The translations under genes were made by a program, and so were the position numbers. This document shows, one piece after another, positions 13,693 through 23,500 of a stretch of 26,586 nucleotides of DNA. The notes beneath the pieces are model-generated. The model did no database searches. It was not told the DNA's origin and was given only the letters and a program-made list of their open reading frames with translations. This stretch comes from a virus: positions 1 to 26,586 of the IMG/VR virus record IMGVR_UViG_3300045952_000369. One strand, 5' to 3'. Position 1 is the stretch's first letter, and the number at the start of each line of letters is the position of its first letter.

Positions 13693-14223
13693 ATGGCGAC
13701 GCAAAGCGGAAACATCTGCATCGCGGCAGGTGTGGTGAGCGCTGGCCCCTGGGTCGCGAACTACGGGGCGACGACGTTGGTGGACGTGGGGCACACGCGC
13801 GGCGTGTCCCTCAACTACACCACGGAGGACTACGACCACGAGACCGACCGCGCCTTCGGGATCGTCAAGTCGGTTCCGATCCGCGCGCAGGGGGTGCTCG
13901 CGGCGATCCTCGACGAGGCGACGCCGGAGAACTACGCGCTGGCGATGAGGCAGCCCACGAGCAATATCACGGGCTCCGCGCCCAACAAGAGCTTCTTCGT
14001 GGACGCGCCGCAGGAGCAGTACCAGCGCATCACCATCGGGACGCAGGGCATCGGCACCACGCGCGCGCGCACGTTCACGCTGGCCAAGTGCCGCGTCGCC
14101 CTGAACGGAGAGATCGCGTTCCAGAAGGCCGCGGCCCAGGCGCTGCCCATCCAAGCGGCCGCGCTGTTCGACGACAGCATCGCCGCGGGCAGCGGGCAGT
14201 TCTTCAAGTTCGTCGACGCGTAG
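13693..14223 (+). CDS. Major tail tube protein
   Basis: A 176-residue protein that would polymerise into the inner tail tube of a long non-contractile tail. The family pattern is visible as VDVGHTRGVSLNYTTEDYDHETDRAFGIV (about residues 31-59), which resembles the N-terminal beta region of tail-tube proteins, then a helix (LDEATPENYALAM) and a C-terminal beta part (ARTFTLAKCRVALNGEIAFQ; ALPIQAAALFDDS). It is followed by a chaperone-like gene and the tape measure, the canonical order. The leader before it matches the capsid leader. Confidence 0.87.
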   Translation: MATQSGNICIAAGVVSAGPWVANYGATTLVDVGHTRGVSLNYTTEDYDHETDRAFGIVKSVPIRAQGVLAAILDEATPENYALAMRQPTSNITGSAPNKSFFVDAPQEQYQRITIGTQGIGTTRARTFTLAKCRVALNGEIAFQKAAAQALPIQAAALFDDSIAAGSGQFFKFVDA

Positions 14224-14233
14224 GCCGGGGCGC

Positions 14234-14857
14234 GTGTCCCTGCTGAACTTCATCGAGCGGTCGGCGGTCGCCACACACGGCGGCCGCCGATTCGTGTGCC
14301 GCCCGCCGACGGTCTCCACCATCGTGGTGCTCGTCGCGCTCTACCAGAAGGAGCTGCGGGCGCTCGAGGAAGCGGCCAGCAGGTTCGGCGCGCGAATCTT
14401 CGAGCCTGGCGTGGTGGCCGACCTCATTCCGATCTTCGCGCGCGACGCCGTTCGCGCCGGGCGCCTGCTTCGAACGTGCGTTCGCCACGGAGCATGGGGT
14501 GAACTCGAGGAACGCATTCACGCCGACGATGCCCTCGCTCCCGCGCTGATGATCACCGTGCTCGAGATGTGCGACATCGGCAGGATCGTCGAGGCCTTCA
14601 CCAGGCCGCTTCCGCCGCCGATGCCAGGAAAGTCCCCCGTCGATCTGACCGAGACGGGAATGATTCTGATCCTCGCTCGCCAGTACGGCCTCGACCCTCG
14701 CGCCGTGATGGAGTGGCCCTATGAGCTGCTGCTCGACGTCATCGACGAGATGGAGCACCAGACGCGGGGCCAGACGAAGGAGCTGGATGGGTCGGCAGGC
14801 GGTGCCGCGAGCGACGATGCCATCCGGGGGATCCCCGGCGTGGCCTACACGGGATAG
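14234..14857 (+). CDS. Tail assembly chaperone
   Basis: A 207-residue mostly helical protein between tail tube and tape measure, where siphophages encode chaperones that coat the tape measure during tail assembly. Start GTG 14234, ten bases after the tail-tube stop. The C-terminal part contains MEWPYELLLDVIDEMEHQT (about residues 159-177), similar to the conserved Trp-Tyr region of the downstream (T-like) chaperone segment. In many phages two forms arise by programmed frameshifting; here one continuous frame seems to hold the whole, and no obvious slippery heptamer was seen. Confidence 0.7.
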   Translation: MSLLNFIERSAVATHGGRRFVCRPPTVSTIVVLVALYQKELRALEEAASRFGARIFEPGVVADLIPIFARDAVRAGRLLRTCVRHGAWGELEERIHADDALAPALMITVLEMCDIGRIVEAFTRPLPPPMPGKSPVDLTETGMILILARQYGLDPRAVMEWPYELLLDVIDEMEHQTRGQTKELDGSAGGAASDDAIRGIPGVAYTG

Positions 14858-14860
14858 TAC

Positions 14861-17680
14861 GTGGCCGACCTGACTATTCGCGGGATCGTCGAGCTGATCC
14901 TGAAGCAGGTCGGTCTCCGCGAAGGGCAGACCGAGATGAAGGCGCTCGAGCGCGAGGCCAAGCGTCTCGGCGTCACCCTCCGCTCCGACACCTCCAAGGC
15001 CACCGACGCGCTCAGAGACCGGGCGAAGGCCCTCGGGCTCGAGCTGAACAAGACCTCCGGCAGCGCCGCCGCGGTTGGAGGTGCGCTCCGACGATACCTC
15101 GGCATCGCGGCGATCACCGCGTTTGGGCGCGCCGCGGTCAGCGAGTTCGCCGGTGTCGACCGCGCCTTCAACGCCGTGCGCGTGACGATGCGCAACCTCG
15201 GCCTCGAGACCGACGAGACCATCCCGCGCGTCCGAAAGCACCTCGAGCGGATCGCGGCCGACGGCGGGCCGCCGCTCCGCGAGACCGTCAAGATCTTCCA
15301 GAGCTTCATCGGGGTCACCAAGGACGCCGACGCAACGCTCGCCGCGGTTGACCTGGCGACCGACATCTCCGAGACCGGCGAGGCTGGTCTTGACGCAGCG
15401 ACCGCCGCCGAGCACCTCGCGAACATCCTCCAGGGCCGCGCCGGGCCCGCGGCGCGCGCCCTGGGCATCGACATCAAGAAGGCCAACGGGGAGACGAAGG
15501 ACGCGGCCGAGCTTCTCGAGGAAGTGCGCAAGAAGTTCCAGGGCGTGGCCGCGGAAACCGACGACACGCAGAACTCTCTTGACAAGCTCTCCGACTCGTG
15601 GAACCGCCTCAAGCGCGCCGTCGGTTCGATCATTTCTCCGCTCGTGCAGGTCGCCGCCTTCCTTGCCGAGAAGCTCGTCGCCGCCATCGAGACGGGGCGG
15701 GCGGTGTTCGGAATCTTCTTCGACGACATCGGCAAGAAGGCCAAGGCGTTCGCCGAGCTGTTCACCCGCGTGTTCGACTGGAAGACGCTGCTCGCCGCCG
15801 GGCCCGAGGCTTTCCTGAAGGGCGTGGGCAAAGCCTACATGGAGATCGCGAACGTCGGGAAGGAGGCCTTCGACAAGCGCCTGAAAGAGATCGTCTCCCT
15901 GTGGGGGAAGGGCGGAGAGGACAGCGCCAAGGCATACGCCTCGGGGTGGGACCGGATGTTCGGGGAGGCGTTCACCGGCTTCGACAGGCTCAAGGCACAG
16001 GCCGCCCGGCAGGACGCGGAGGAGGAACGGAAGGCTGGAGAGAAGGCGGCCAAGGCACGACTGGACGCGCAGGCCGACGTGCTCGAGGCCGAGGCCGAAG
16101 CCTACCGCGAAGGCACCGACAAGCGCCTCGAGCTGGAACTCCAGGCGCTGCGCGTGCGTGCCGACGCCGAGAAGGCGCAGGCGAAGATCAGCGGGGAGGA
16201 GGCCGAAACCAGCGCCTCGGATATCGCCGCGGCCGTCTCCGCCATCGAGGACCGCTACCGCGCCGAGAAGGCGGCGAAGGAAGCGGCGTTCAACAGGCTG
16301 CGGGCCAACGAGAGCATCAAGGCCGAGCTGGCGCTGCTGAAGGCGCAGATCGACACGCACAAGGAGGGCACCGAGGAACGGCTCAACGCTGAGATCGAGT
16401 TCCTCCGGGCCACGGGCGCGCAGGCCGTCGCCGAGGTCGAAGGGACCGAGGAGACGAAACAGATGATCCGCCAGGCGTTCCTCGACGCCGAGCGGGCCCT
16501 GCGCGATCAGTTCTACAAAGAGACCAAGAACCGCGAGGTCGAAAACGAAAAGGCCGTCGCGGAGGCCGCCGCCCAGGTCACCCAGGATGCTTACGACGCG
16601 GAGGCCGAGGCGGCTCGCGCCCAGCTCGAGCAGCAACTCGCCGACCGCACGCTGACCATCGACCAGCGCGCGGCGCTCGAACAGAAGGCCATCGACGAGA
16701 ACCTGACGCGCGAGTTGGACAACATCCTCGCCAAGGAAAAGGAGGAGCTGGAGTCCATCAAGCGCGTGCTCGAGGCGCGCATCGAAGCCGAGCCCAACCC
16801 CGAGGAGCAGGCCAAGCTCCGGCAGGCGCTCACCAAGCTCACCGAGCGCATCTCGGACACCGCGCGCCGCAAGGAAAAGACGGCGAAGCAAAAGGCCGCC
16901 AACGAGGAGGAGGCTCTCGACCGCAAGGTGGCCGAGTCGAAGATCCAGAACGCGCTCGACACCGCCCAGGCGACGGTGTCGTCGCTCGAGATGGCCTTCG
17001 GGGAGAACAAGGCCACGGCCGCGGCGACCGCTGCAATCAACACGTACCAGGCGATCACGCAGGCGCTCACGCTGCCCTTCCCTTTCAACTTCGCCGTGGC
17101 CGCCGCGGTGGCCGCCCAGGGGTTTGCCCAGGTTCGCTCGATCCTGTCGACGGACCGCAAGAAGACGAGCGGGCAAGCGGGGGCCCTCAGCGCCCCCGCG
17201 GCGGGCGGCGGGAAGAAGACGGGCGCCGGGGCCCCCACGGGCGGCGATGGCGCCGAGCGGCCACGGGCGGCCGCTGGGGGGGACCAGGGCGGCGGCGGTG
17301 CCTTTCAGGTTGGGACGACGGACCGGGGCGGCCGCCGGGCGGGCGGCGGGGGGAGCCTGCGGGCCGTGCGCGAGGGGAGCCTGGACGACCCCGTGAACGA
17401 TATGGTCGCCCGGGGCCTGGGCCGCAGCACCGCCCAGGACCTCATCCGGTTCTTCGGCGGGGGCTTCGCCGAGGAATCCCTGAGGATCATCCAGCGGCAG
17501 CAGCAGGGCGGGGCGGTCTCCAACGTCACGAATGACAACCGCACCGTGGACAGCTCCTCGACCATCGACCAGCGCACGATCATCGAGGGCAACGTCTACG
17601 GAGGCGACGCCGGGCTGCGACACCTCAAGCGGAAGCTCGACGAGGCTGGCCGCAAGGACCTCGGCCGGGTTCAGCGATGA
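14861..17680 (+). CDS. Tail tape measure protein
   Basis: A 939-residue protein that sets tail length and lies inside the tail tube. Start GTG 14861, three bases after the chaperone stop. The N-terminus has the typical tape-measure entry (RGIVELILKQVGLREGQTEM), followed by a region with GRAAVSEFAGVDRAFNAVR, a hydrophobic stretch (SIISPLVQVAAFLAEKLVAA, about residues 256-275) and a long coiled-coil middle rich in Ala, Glu, Lys and Arg (about 370-700). Another hydrophobic segment (NFAVAAAVAAQGFAQV) is followed by a Gly/Ala/Arg-rich stretch (about 765-830) and a folded C-terminus. With about 1.5 angstrom per residue the tail would be near 140 nm; this is a family rule of thumb. Confidence 0.93.
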   Translation: MADLTIRGIVELILKQVGLREGQTEMKALEREAKRLGVTLRSDTSKATDALRDRAKALGLELNKTSGSAAAVGGALRRYLGIAAITAFGRAAVSEFAGVDRAFNAVRVTMRNLGLETDETIPRVRKHLERIAADGGPPLRETVKIFQSFIGVTKDADATLAAVDLATDISETGEAGLDAATAAEHLANILQGRAGPAARALGIDIKKANGETKDAAELLEEVRKKFQGVAAETDDTQNSLDKLSDSWNRLKRAVGSIISPLVQVAAFLAEKLVAAIETGRAVFGIFFDDIGKKAKAFAELFTRVFDWKTLLAAGPEAFLKGVGKAYMEIANVGKEAFDKRLKEIVSLWGKGGEDSAKAYASGWDRMFGEAFTGFDRLKAQAARQDAEEERKAGEKAAKARLDAQADVLEAEAEAYREGTDKRLELELQALRVRADAEKAQAKISGEEAETSASDIAAAVSAIEDRYRAEKAAKEAAFNRLRANESIKAELALLKAQIDTHKEGTEERLNAEIEFLRATGAQAVAEVEGTEETKQMIRQAFLDAERALRDQFYKETKNREVENEKAVAEAAAQVTQDAYDAEAEAARAQLEQQLADRTLTIDQRAALEQKAIDENLTRELDNILAKEKEELESIKRVLEARIEAEPNPEEQAKLRQALTKLTERISDTARRKEKTAKQKAANEEEALDRKVAESKIQNALDTAQATVSSLEMAFGENKATAAATAAINTYQAITQALTLPFPFNFAVAAAVAAQGFAQVRSILSTDRKKTSGQAGALSAPAAGGGKKTGAGAPTGGDGAERPRAAAGGDQGGGGAFQVGTTDRGGRRAGGGGSLRAVREGSLDDPVNDMVARGLGRSTAQDLIRFFGGGFAEESLRIIQRQQQGGAVSNVTNDNRTVDSSSTIDQRTIIEGNVYGGDAGLRHLKRKLDEAGRKDLGRVQR

Positions 17681-19836
17681 GCCAGCCCACGCTCTACGCG
17701 GTCCTAACCAGCCCACTTGGGGACGAGATGGACCTCTCGCCGCGCCTCTCGGAGATCGGGACGCTCTCCGAGCGCATGGAGGAGGGTCTTCTCGAGCTGG
17801 TTCACGGCGACATCGACCTGGAGATCGACAACCACGACGGGGCCTTCGAGCGGTTCATCGTCAACGGGCAGCGCGGCGAGGAATGGACCGTGCGCATCTG
17901 GCGCCGCGTCCGTTTCCGGCGGCAGCCGTGGGAGCTTCTGTTCGCCGGTGTTCTGGACCTCCCGGCATCGGTCCACTACAACCGCAGAACCAAGACGGCG
18001 AACGTCCAGGCGTTCACCTACTCGAAGCTCCTGGAGAGCCATTCGGCCGAAGTTGTCAAACGCAACGTGGTCGGGAGGACGGGGACGGTGGTGGCTGCAT
18101 CGGACAGCGTGTCCGTCTCGGACACGACCGATCTGTTGCCGGGAGACGAGATCACGCTCACCGGAGAAGATGAGTCCGTGGCGGAGACGCAAACCATCGA
18201 GGCGATCGTGGCGACGGGCACGCCCGGAACCATACGCACGGTCGAGGTGTGGGATAACGACTTCACGGACGCCTCTCTCACGCTCGATACTCCGTACCAC
18301 AGGAACGAGACGGTCAAGGAGCTGGCCGCCCTGCTGTTCCAGGCCGCTGGCCTGACCCACTATGACATCCAGGTCGACCAGGACATCTCCGAGACCCCGC
18401 TCGCCACGGTAGGGAATGCCATCGGGCTGCCGCTCGAGACCCTACGCTCGGTCACGGTTCAGGGCGGCGACGTGAGCGTTGTCGGCCAGCTCTCTGGTAC
18501 TCAGCACGCAGACTCGCCCACCGATCCGTTCTCGGACGTCGACGCGGTCATTGACGCTCAGATCGACTGGCGACCGTACCTGCTCAGCGAGCCGGGGACC
18601 ATCGTTCGAGTCCCGACAGGTGTTGGCGCGGTCGACGATGTTGGCCTGTACGCAGCAGACCACGCGGCGGGAGATTACTATAGGCTCATCAAGAATCCGC
18701 TCGGACCGGCGAACCCATCGACGCTCGAGCTGCACCGCAACGGGGTCAACATCCAGCAGGTTGACGGCTATACGGCGGGGAGCGGTAATGCGTTTTGGGC
18801 GTCGCGCTCCCTGGACCTCGACGTGGTCAACGGCGAGGCGTGGTGTAGCTTCAAGCGTGGCGACGGTAGCCTCGAGCGCACGGTTATCGTGCCCATCCCT
18901 GGCGGCGGCAGCGCTACGACCTACAACGACGCGTTCGGGCGCCTGCGGTTCTGTCGCGCCCTCTCTCGGATGTTCCGCCTCGGAGCGAGCCTCGAGATCC
19001 ACACCATCGGCTCGGGCAAGGTCCAGGAGCGGGCGGTCGTTCCCCCCTCTGGTCTGAACGCCTGGACCCTGCGCCACTGTGACGACTTCGTGTTCGGCGT
19101 CTACCGCAACGGCTTCACCCTCGGATGCGTCGTGTGGAGCGCAACGCTATGGACCGAGCTTGCGCGGTTCACCCTGGCGACCGGCAACTATGACGCATTC
19201 ACCACGATCTTCGACGAAACGGATGGCGACCAGGTCGGCCTGGTCCTTCTGGACCTGGGGCCCTTGGGCCCTCTCTACTACGTCATCTCGCGCGAGTTCG
19301 CCGGGGTTATCCCCTATGCCGACTTCGGCGGCATGAGCGTGAGCGCTGGTCTGCGCCAGCTCGCTCTCGTCTCGATGGCCACGGTGTCGGTCGACAGGTA
19401 CCGCACCGGACAGCTCATCGGGCGAAACACGTTCCCAACCTTCACGGAGGAGCACGACCTCGGCGTGCCCCTGGAGCAGACGAGCAGCCCCGTCTCGGAG
19501 GACTACCGCACGAGCGTGCGCGTGACCGGCAAGGACGCGGCGGGCGATGACATCGTGAAGCTTGCGGGCGCCACGGGTGACTCGAGCGCGCGTCTCGAGC
19601 TGGAGTCGCCGATGATCACCACCGAATCTCTCGCCGCCGGGATCGCGCAGAACTACTCCAACCTCCTGTCGTCGATGTTCGCGGCGGGAGAGGAGGCTGT
19701 GGAGATTCGAGAGACCGGCAGGTTGGTTAGGCCGCTGAACCGAGCGACCCTTGATGCCGTCCCGTTTCGTGTGCTGGAGGCCGAGACCGAGATCGATGAT
19801 CGCCGCCAGCAGCTTCGCCTGCTGCGGGTGTCGTAA
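17677..19836 (+). CDS. Tail hub / baseplate-like protein with large insertion
   Basis: A 719-residue tail-tip protein. The start overlaps the tape measure stop as ATGA. The N-terminal 120 residues (ELVHGDIDLEIDNHDGAFER; WELLFAGVLDLPASVHYN) and the C-terminal 150 (PVSEDYRTSVRVTGKDAAGD; VPFRVLEAETEIDDRRQQLR) look like the two halves of a tail hub or gp27-type protein. Between about residues 270 and 580 lies a beta-rich insertion with Trp/Tyr-rich repeats (VFGVYRNGFTLGCVVWSATL, then FDETDGDQVGLVLLDLG), suggestive of a propeller-like or lectin-like domain exposed at the tail tip. The role of the insertion is inferred. Confidence 0.75.
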   Translation: MSQPTLYAVLTSPLGDEMDLSPRLSEIGTLSERMEEGLLELVHGDIDLEIDNHDGAFERFIVNGQRGEEWTVRIWRRVRFRRQPWELLFAGVLDLPASVHYNRRTKTANVQAFTYSKLLESHSAEVVKRNVVGRTGTVVAASDSVSVSDTTDLLPGDEITLTGEDESVAETQTIEAIVATGTPGTIRTVEVWDNDFTDASLTLDTPYHRNETVKELAALLFQAAGLTHYDIQVDQDISETPLATVGNAIGLPLETLRSVTVQGGDVSVVGQLSGTQHADSPTDPFSDVDAVIDAQIDWRPYLLSEPGTIVRVPTGVGAVDDVGLYAADHAAGDYYRLIKNPLGPANPSTLELHRNGVNIQQVDGYTAGSGNAFWASRSLDLDVVNGEAWCSFKRGDGSLERTVIVPIPGGGSATTYNDAFGRLRFCRALSRMFRLGASLEIHTIGSGKVQERAVVPPSGLNAWTLRHCDDFVFGVYRNGFTLGCVVWSATLWTELARFTLATGNYDAFTTIFDETDGDQVGLVLLDLGPLGPLYYVISREFAGVIPYADFGGMSVSAGLRQLALVSMATVSVDRYRTGQLIGRNTFPTFTEEHDLGVPLEQTSSPVSEDYRTSVRVTGKDAAGDDIVKLAGATGDSSARLELESPMITTESLAAGIAQNYSNLLSSMFAAGEEAVEIRETGRLVRPLNRATLDAVPFRVLEAETEIDDRRQQLRLLRVS

Positions 19837-20501
19837 TGGCCAACGGTTATCAGCACTACAACCTGCTGCGCATGAGCCCGCAGAACGGACGGGTCGAAGT
19901 GCTCGACCTGATGCTGGCGTTCACCGAGTCCAAGGGCCCGACGTCGACCGTCCCGGCCTACTCCTACATCGCTGACCAACGCGAGGACATCAACAACAAC
20001 ATCGACGTGATCGCCCGCGGCTTCCGCATGTCGGTCACGATGACCATCGACTTCTTTGCGATGGCCGACGAGGCTGTCCTGCTCGAGATCGTGAGGCGCG
20101 CCGGTGAGACCATGATCGACGGGTCGCGCGCCTGGGACTTCGACCTGTCCATCGACGGGGGCATCAACTTCCACCCCGTCCTTCTTCGGTCAGGCGGGGT
20201 CGACGGGCCCGACGGCCACGCGAACAAGACCATCGCGGGGAACCGCTGGCGCACGACCTGGCACCGCATCGGGTTGCTCGACGCCATCCCGCTGTCCGAT
20301 CCAGGAGCGGGCGCCCCGGTCGGGCTCGCTGCCTTCCTGCCTACGGTCTGGCAGCTCCCGACGGCCAGCGAGTCGAATCGCGGCTATGTCTACCTGCTGC
20401 GCCGAGCCGGTTTGCCAGACGAGGCGTTCATTTCGCTCGGCGATGGCATCGGCGGGTTCGGTTATCTTTCCTGGGCCTACGGTGGAGCGCTGCTACCATG
20501 A
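19836..20501 (+). CDS. Distal tail protein of unknown family
   Basis: A 221-residue protein. ATG 19836 overlaps the hub stop (TAATG), and its own stop overlaps the spike start (ATGA). The first 140 residues are mixed alpha/beta (YNLLRMSPQNGRVEVLDLML; RGFRMSVTMTIDFFAMADEA). The C-terminal 50 residues (GYVYLLRRAGLPDEAFISLG, then GGFGYLSWAYGGALLP) are glycine- and aromatic-rich. By position it should join the hub to the spike. No family is recognised. Confidence 0.7.
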   Translation: MANGYQHYNLLRMSPQNGRVEVLDLMLAFTESKGPTSTVPAYSYIADQREDINNNIDVIARGFRMSVTMTIDFFAMADEAVLLEIVRRAGETMIDGSRAWDFDLSIDGGINFHPVLLRSGGVDGPDGHANKTIAGNRWRTTWHRIGLLDAIPLSDPGAGAPVGLAAFLPTVWQLPTASESNRGYVYLLRRAGLPDEAFISLGDGIGGFGYLSWAYGGALLP

Positions 20502-23500
20502 CGAAGACACTCTACGTTCTCGCCGTTCTTGTCGGAGTCGGACTCGTTCCTCAAGCCTACGGCCAGGCGTTCACACCATCGAACCCCAACACCTCGAACG
20601 TCAGCCCGGTGCCGGACTCCGCGTGCACCAAGCTCGGCATGATGCGGTTCATCTCGAGCGGACCAGACCGCGGCAAACACTGGTGCTGCGAGGACGACTC
20701 TGGCTCGCTCAAGTGGAAGCAATGCGAAAACGCAGGAGGCTCAGGCTCCGGTGACGTCATCGGGCCGGGAGCCGCGGTCAACCTCGCGGTTCCAGTGTTC
20801 GACGGCACGACAGGGAAGCTGATCAAATACCAGTCCAACGCACCGACCATCACCTCGACCGGAATGACGCGAAGCCGTGGCCCGTTCTACGACGTGGCGC
20901 ACCCGAGCTTCGGGGCCAGCACCGGCGGCAGCGCGGCCGCCAACGCCACGGCGATCCACGCGGCCATCGCGGCCGTGGAGGCGCTGAACGCGGGCGTGGT
21001 GGTCATCTCCGAGAACTACACGACCAACGCCATCACGGTACCGGACGGGGTGTCCATCGAATGCACCGGGGAGGGGAGCGGGCTGACGGCTGGGGCGGGA
21101 GTGACCACGCTGCTCGACTACGCGCCCGCAGGAGGCACGGGCGACCGCGGGAAGTACATCGCGAACTGCAAGTTCGACGGCGCGGGCATCGCGACCACCG
21201 TCGTCAACCTGGACGCGGGCGCGAAGCTGCTTTTCGAGAACAACAACGTCACGGGCGGGGCCGCGTCGGGCTCGACCTGCCTGCTCATCGACGGGCTGCA
21301 GAACTCCACCATCGGGCACAACAACATTCAGGACTGCGAGTCGGCGATCGTCCTCCAGGGGAACAGCTCCCTCAACGTCATCGAAATCCCCGACGTGGAG
21401 CGGCCCGGGGTCGTGTCGTTCCGGTCCAAGGAAGCGAGCGGCGGTGAGAATCAGTGGGGCAACAAGCTCGTATGGGGCGTGTACGAGCGCGACCGTGACG
21501 GAGCGGGCACGCCCTACGCTGGCCCGACCCATCACATCTACTTGACCGGCGGCGGCGACTGGCAGATTTACGGGCCGCACATCGGCACGCCGTCTCAAGA
21601 GGCCATGTTTTCGTTTATCGGCGCGGGCGGCGCGAGCCTGCCCGGTGGGCAGAACGGCGTGAACGGTGTCCGCATGTACGGCGGCTCGATGCACCTGGCC
21701 CCGACCAACGCGAGCGCGGAATGTCTCGGTTCTGGCAACCCGCACCCGTGCTGCACCGGGGCGGGCACGGGCTGTAACCAGGACTGGGACACGAGCGGCG
21801 ACTGCGGCGTCTACGTCGAGGGCACCGCGAACGTGGTGCTCAACGGCATGGGCGTCTCTAGCGGCAATACCCGCTGCTACTTGAAGGCCGCGACCGGGGC
21901 GGAGGCGGTGAGCCGGGATCCGATGTTCGAGACGGGCAGTTCGACCACGAGCGGCTCGGTATGGCAGCAGTCGCTTTCCGACTGGCAGAACAAGCAGTTC
22001 ACGGCCAAGACCTACGACACGACCGCGGCGCGGTACGACTACACGACCAACAATGCGGAGCAGTATTCGGAGCGTGCGACTTCGGACGGTCACTGGCAGC
22101 TATGGGACACGGGTGGCACCGACGCGATACGCTTCGAGGTTCGGGCGGACGACGGCGGCGCGGCATGGATACGCGGCTCCACGCCCGACCTCGGGGCCGT
22201 GGACGACTGCTCGGGAGTGACGTGTACGACCGGGCCGCACATGCTGATCGAGACGAGCTGCAATAGCGCCATACCTACCGATTGCGACGCGAACCTTCAA
22301 GCGATGATCGACGACACCATGACCTCGTGGTTCAAGTGGACGGGAGCCACCGAGCGCGCGGCGGTCAAGCGCGGCACCCTGGAGTTCTCCGACACCGCAA
22401 CCTCCACGGGCATCAACTGGAACGACGGCTCGCAGGACGAGTGGCAGATGCTGCGTGTCGATTCCAGCATGGACGCGGACCAGGACCTCGGCATCTGGAA
22501 CGCTCAAGGCACGGCCGGCTCACAAGAGCAGGTAGTCAACTTCGACGCGGCGTTCGCATCGGCGTCCACGCATACCGTTGGCACGACGCTTGTGGGACGG
22601 GCGACGACGTTCTTTACCGGCGTGTTCGTGGACTGGATCAATCAGGAGCGGCGCAGCGACGGCTTCACGGACATCGCGACCGCGCTCACGGATCTGCCCT
22701 CGACGGACGGTCTGCTGCGTATCGACTCGGACGAGAACGACACGACGGCGTTCGTGGACACGAACCCCGCCACGGCCTCGGCCGGCAAGCAGGACGCGCT
22801 CGTGGTGGATACACGCGACGGCAAGTTTCGAGTGCTGTCCTCAGCAGACCAGCCGCACTGCGGCAGCGGGAACAACTGCACGCAGGACATGGTGCCGTTC
22901 TCCTTCTTCGTGCGCATGGACGATCCCACCAAGGCGTTCTCCGACAGCGATGCGGACGGCACGCTCGACGGTGGCGCCATCGGGGAGTGGAACGACCAGC
23001 AGGACATCGGCTCGTGCTCGACGACAACCGCGACCAAGTGTAACGCCGATGGCGACTGTCCGGGAGGCGAGTTTTGCCGCACCGGGACGTGTTCGGTGAC
23101 AAGCTCGACCGAATGCAAGACGGCGGCGCAATGCCCGGCGGGCGAAAGCTGTGTCTCCGGGAGCGACAACAGCTTCGAGGAGTACAAGAACATATCGACC
23201 GGGCACTTCGTCGGCGGCGCTGACGCGTCGAGCGATCCCTCGTACATGCACGGCGGGATGTGCAATATCGGCGAGACCTTCTGCTCCACGACCACGGCGA
23301 CCAAGTGCCTTGTGGACGGCGACTGCCCAGGCGGGGAGACATGCATTGAGACTCAGCTGACCGGGTGCGGCGGCGCCGCTATCGCGGAGTTCGGATACCA
23401 CACGGACTCCTCGACGGGCCAGCCGGGGGAAGCGTTGAAGCATCCGAGCGTCGTCATCACGACCGGTGGTCTCAATATCCACATGCCGCCCGAGACGCAC

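Noticed and set aside
17270-17290. Frameshift or sequencing error at a run of G bases in the tape measure
   Set aside because: The frame stays open on both sides and the C-terminus still reads as a coherent folded segment directly coupled to the hub gene.
14204-17716. A 1170-codon open frame on the - strand opposite the tape measure
   Set aside because: It mirrors high-GC codon use on the + strand; composition is low-complexity Leu/Gly/Arg/Val-rich and matches no family, while the + strand encodes a clear tape measure.
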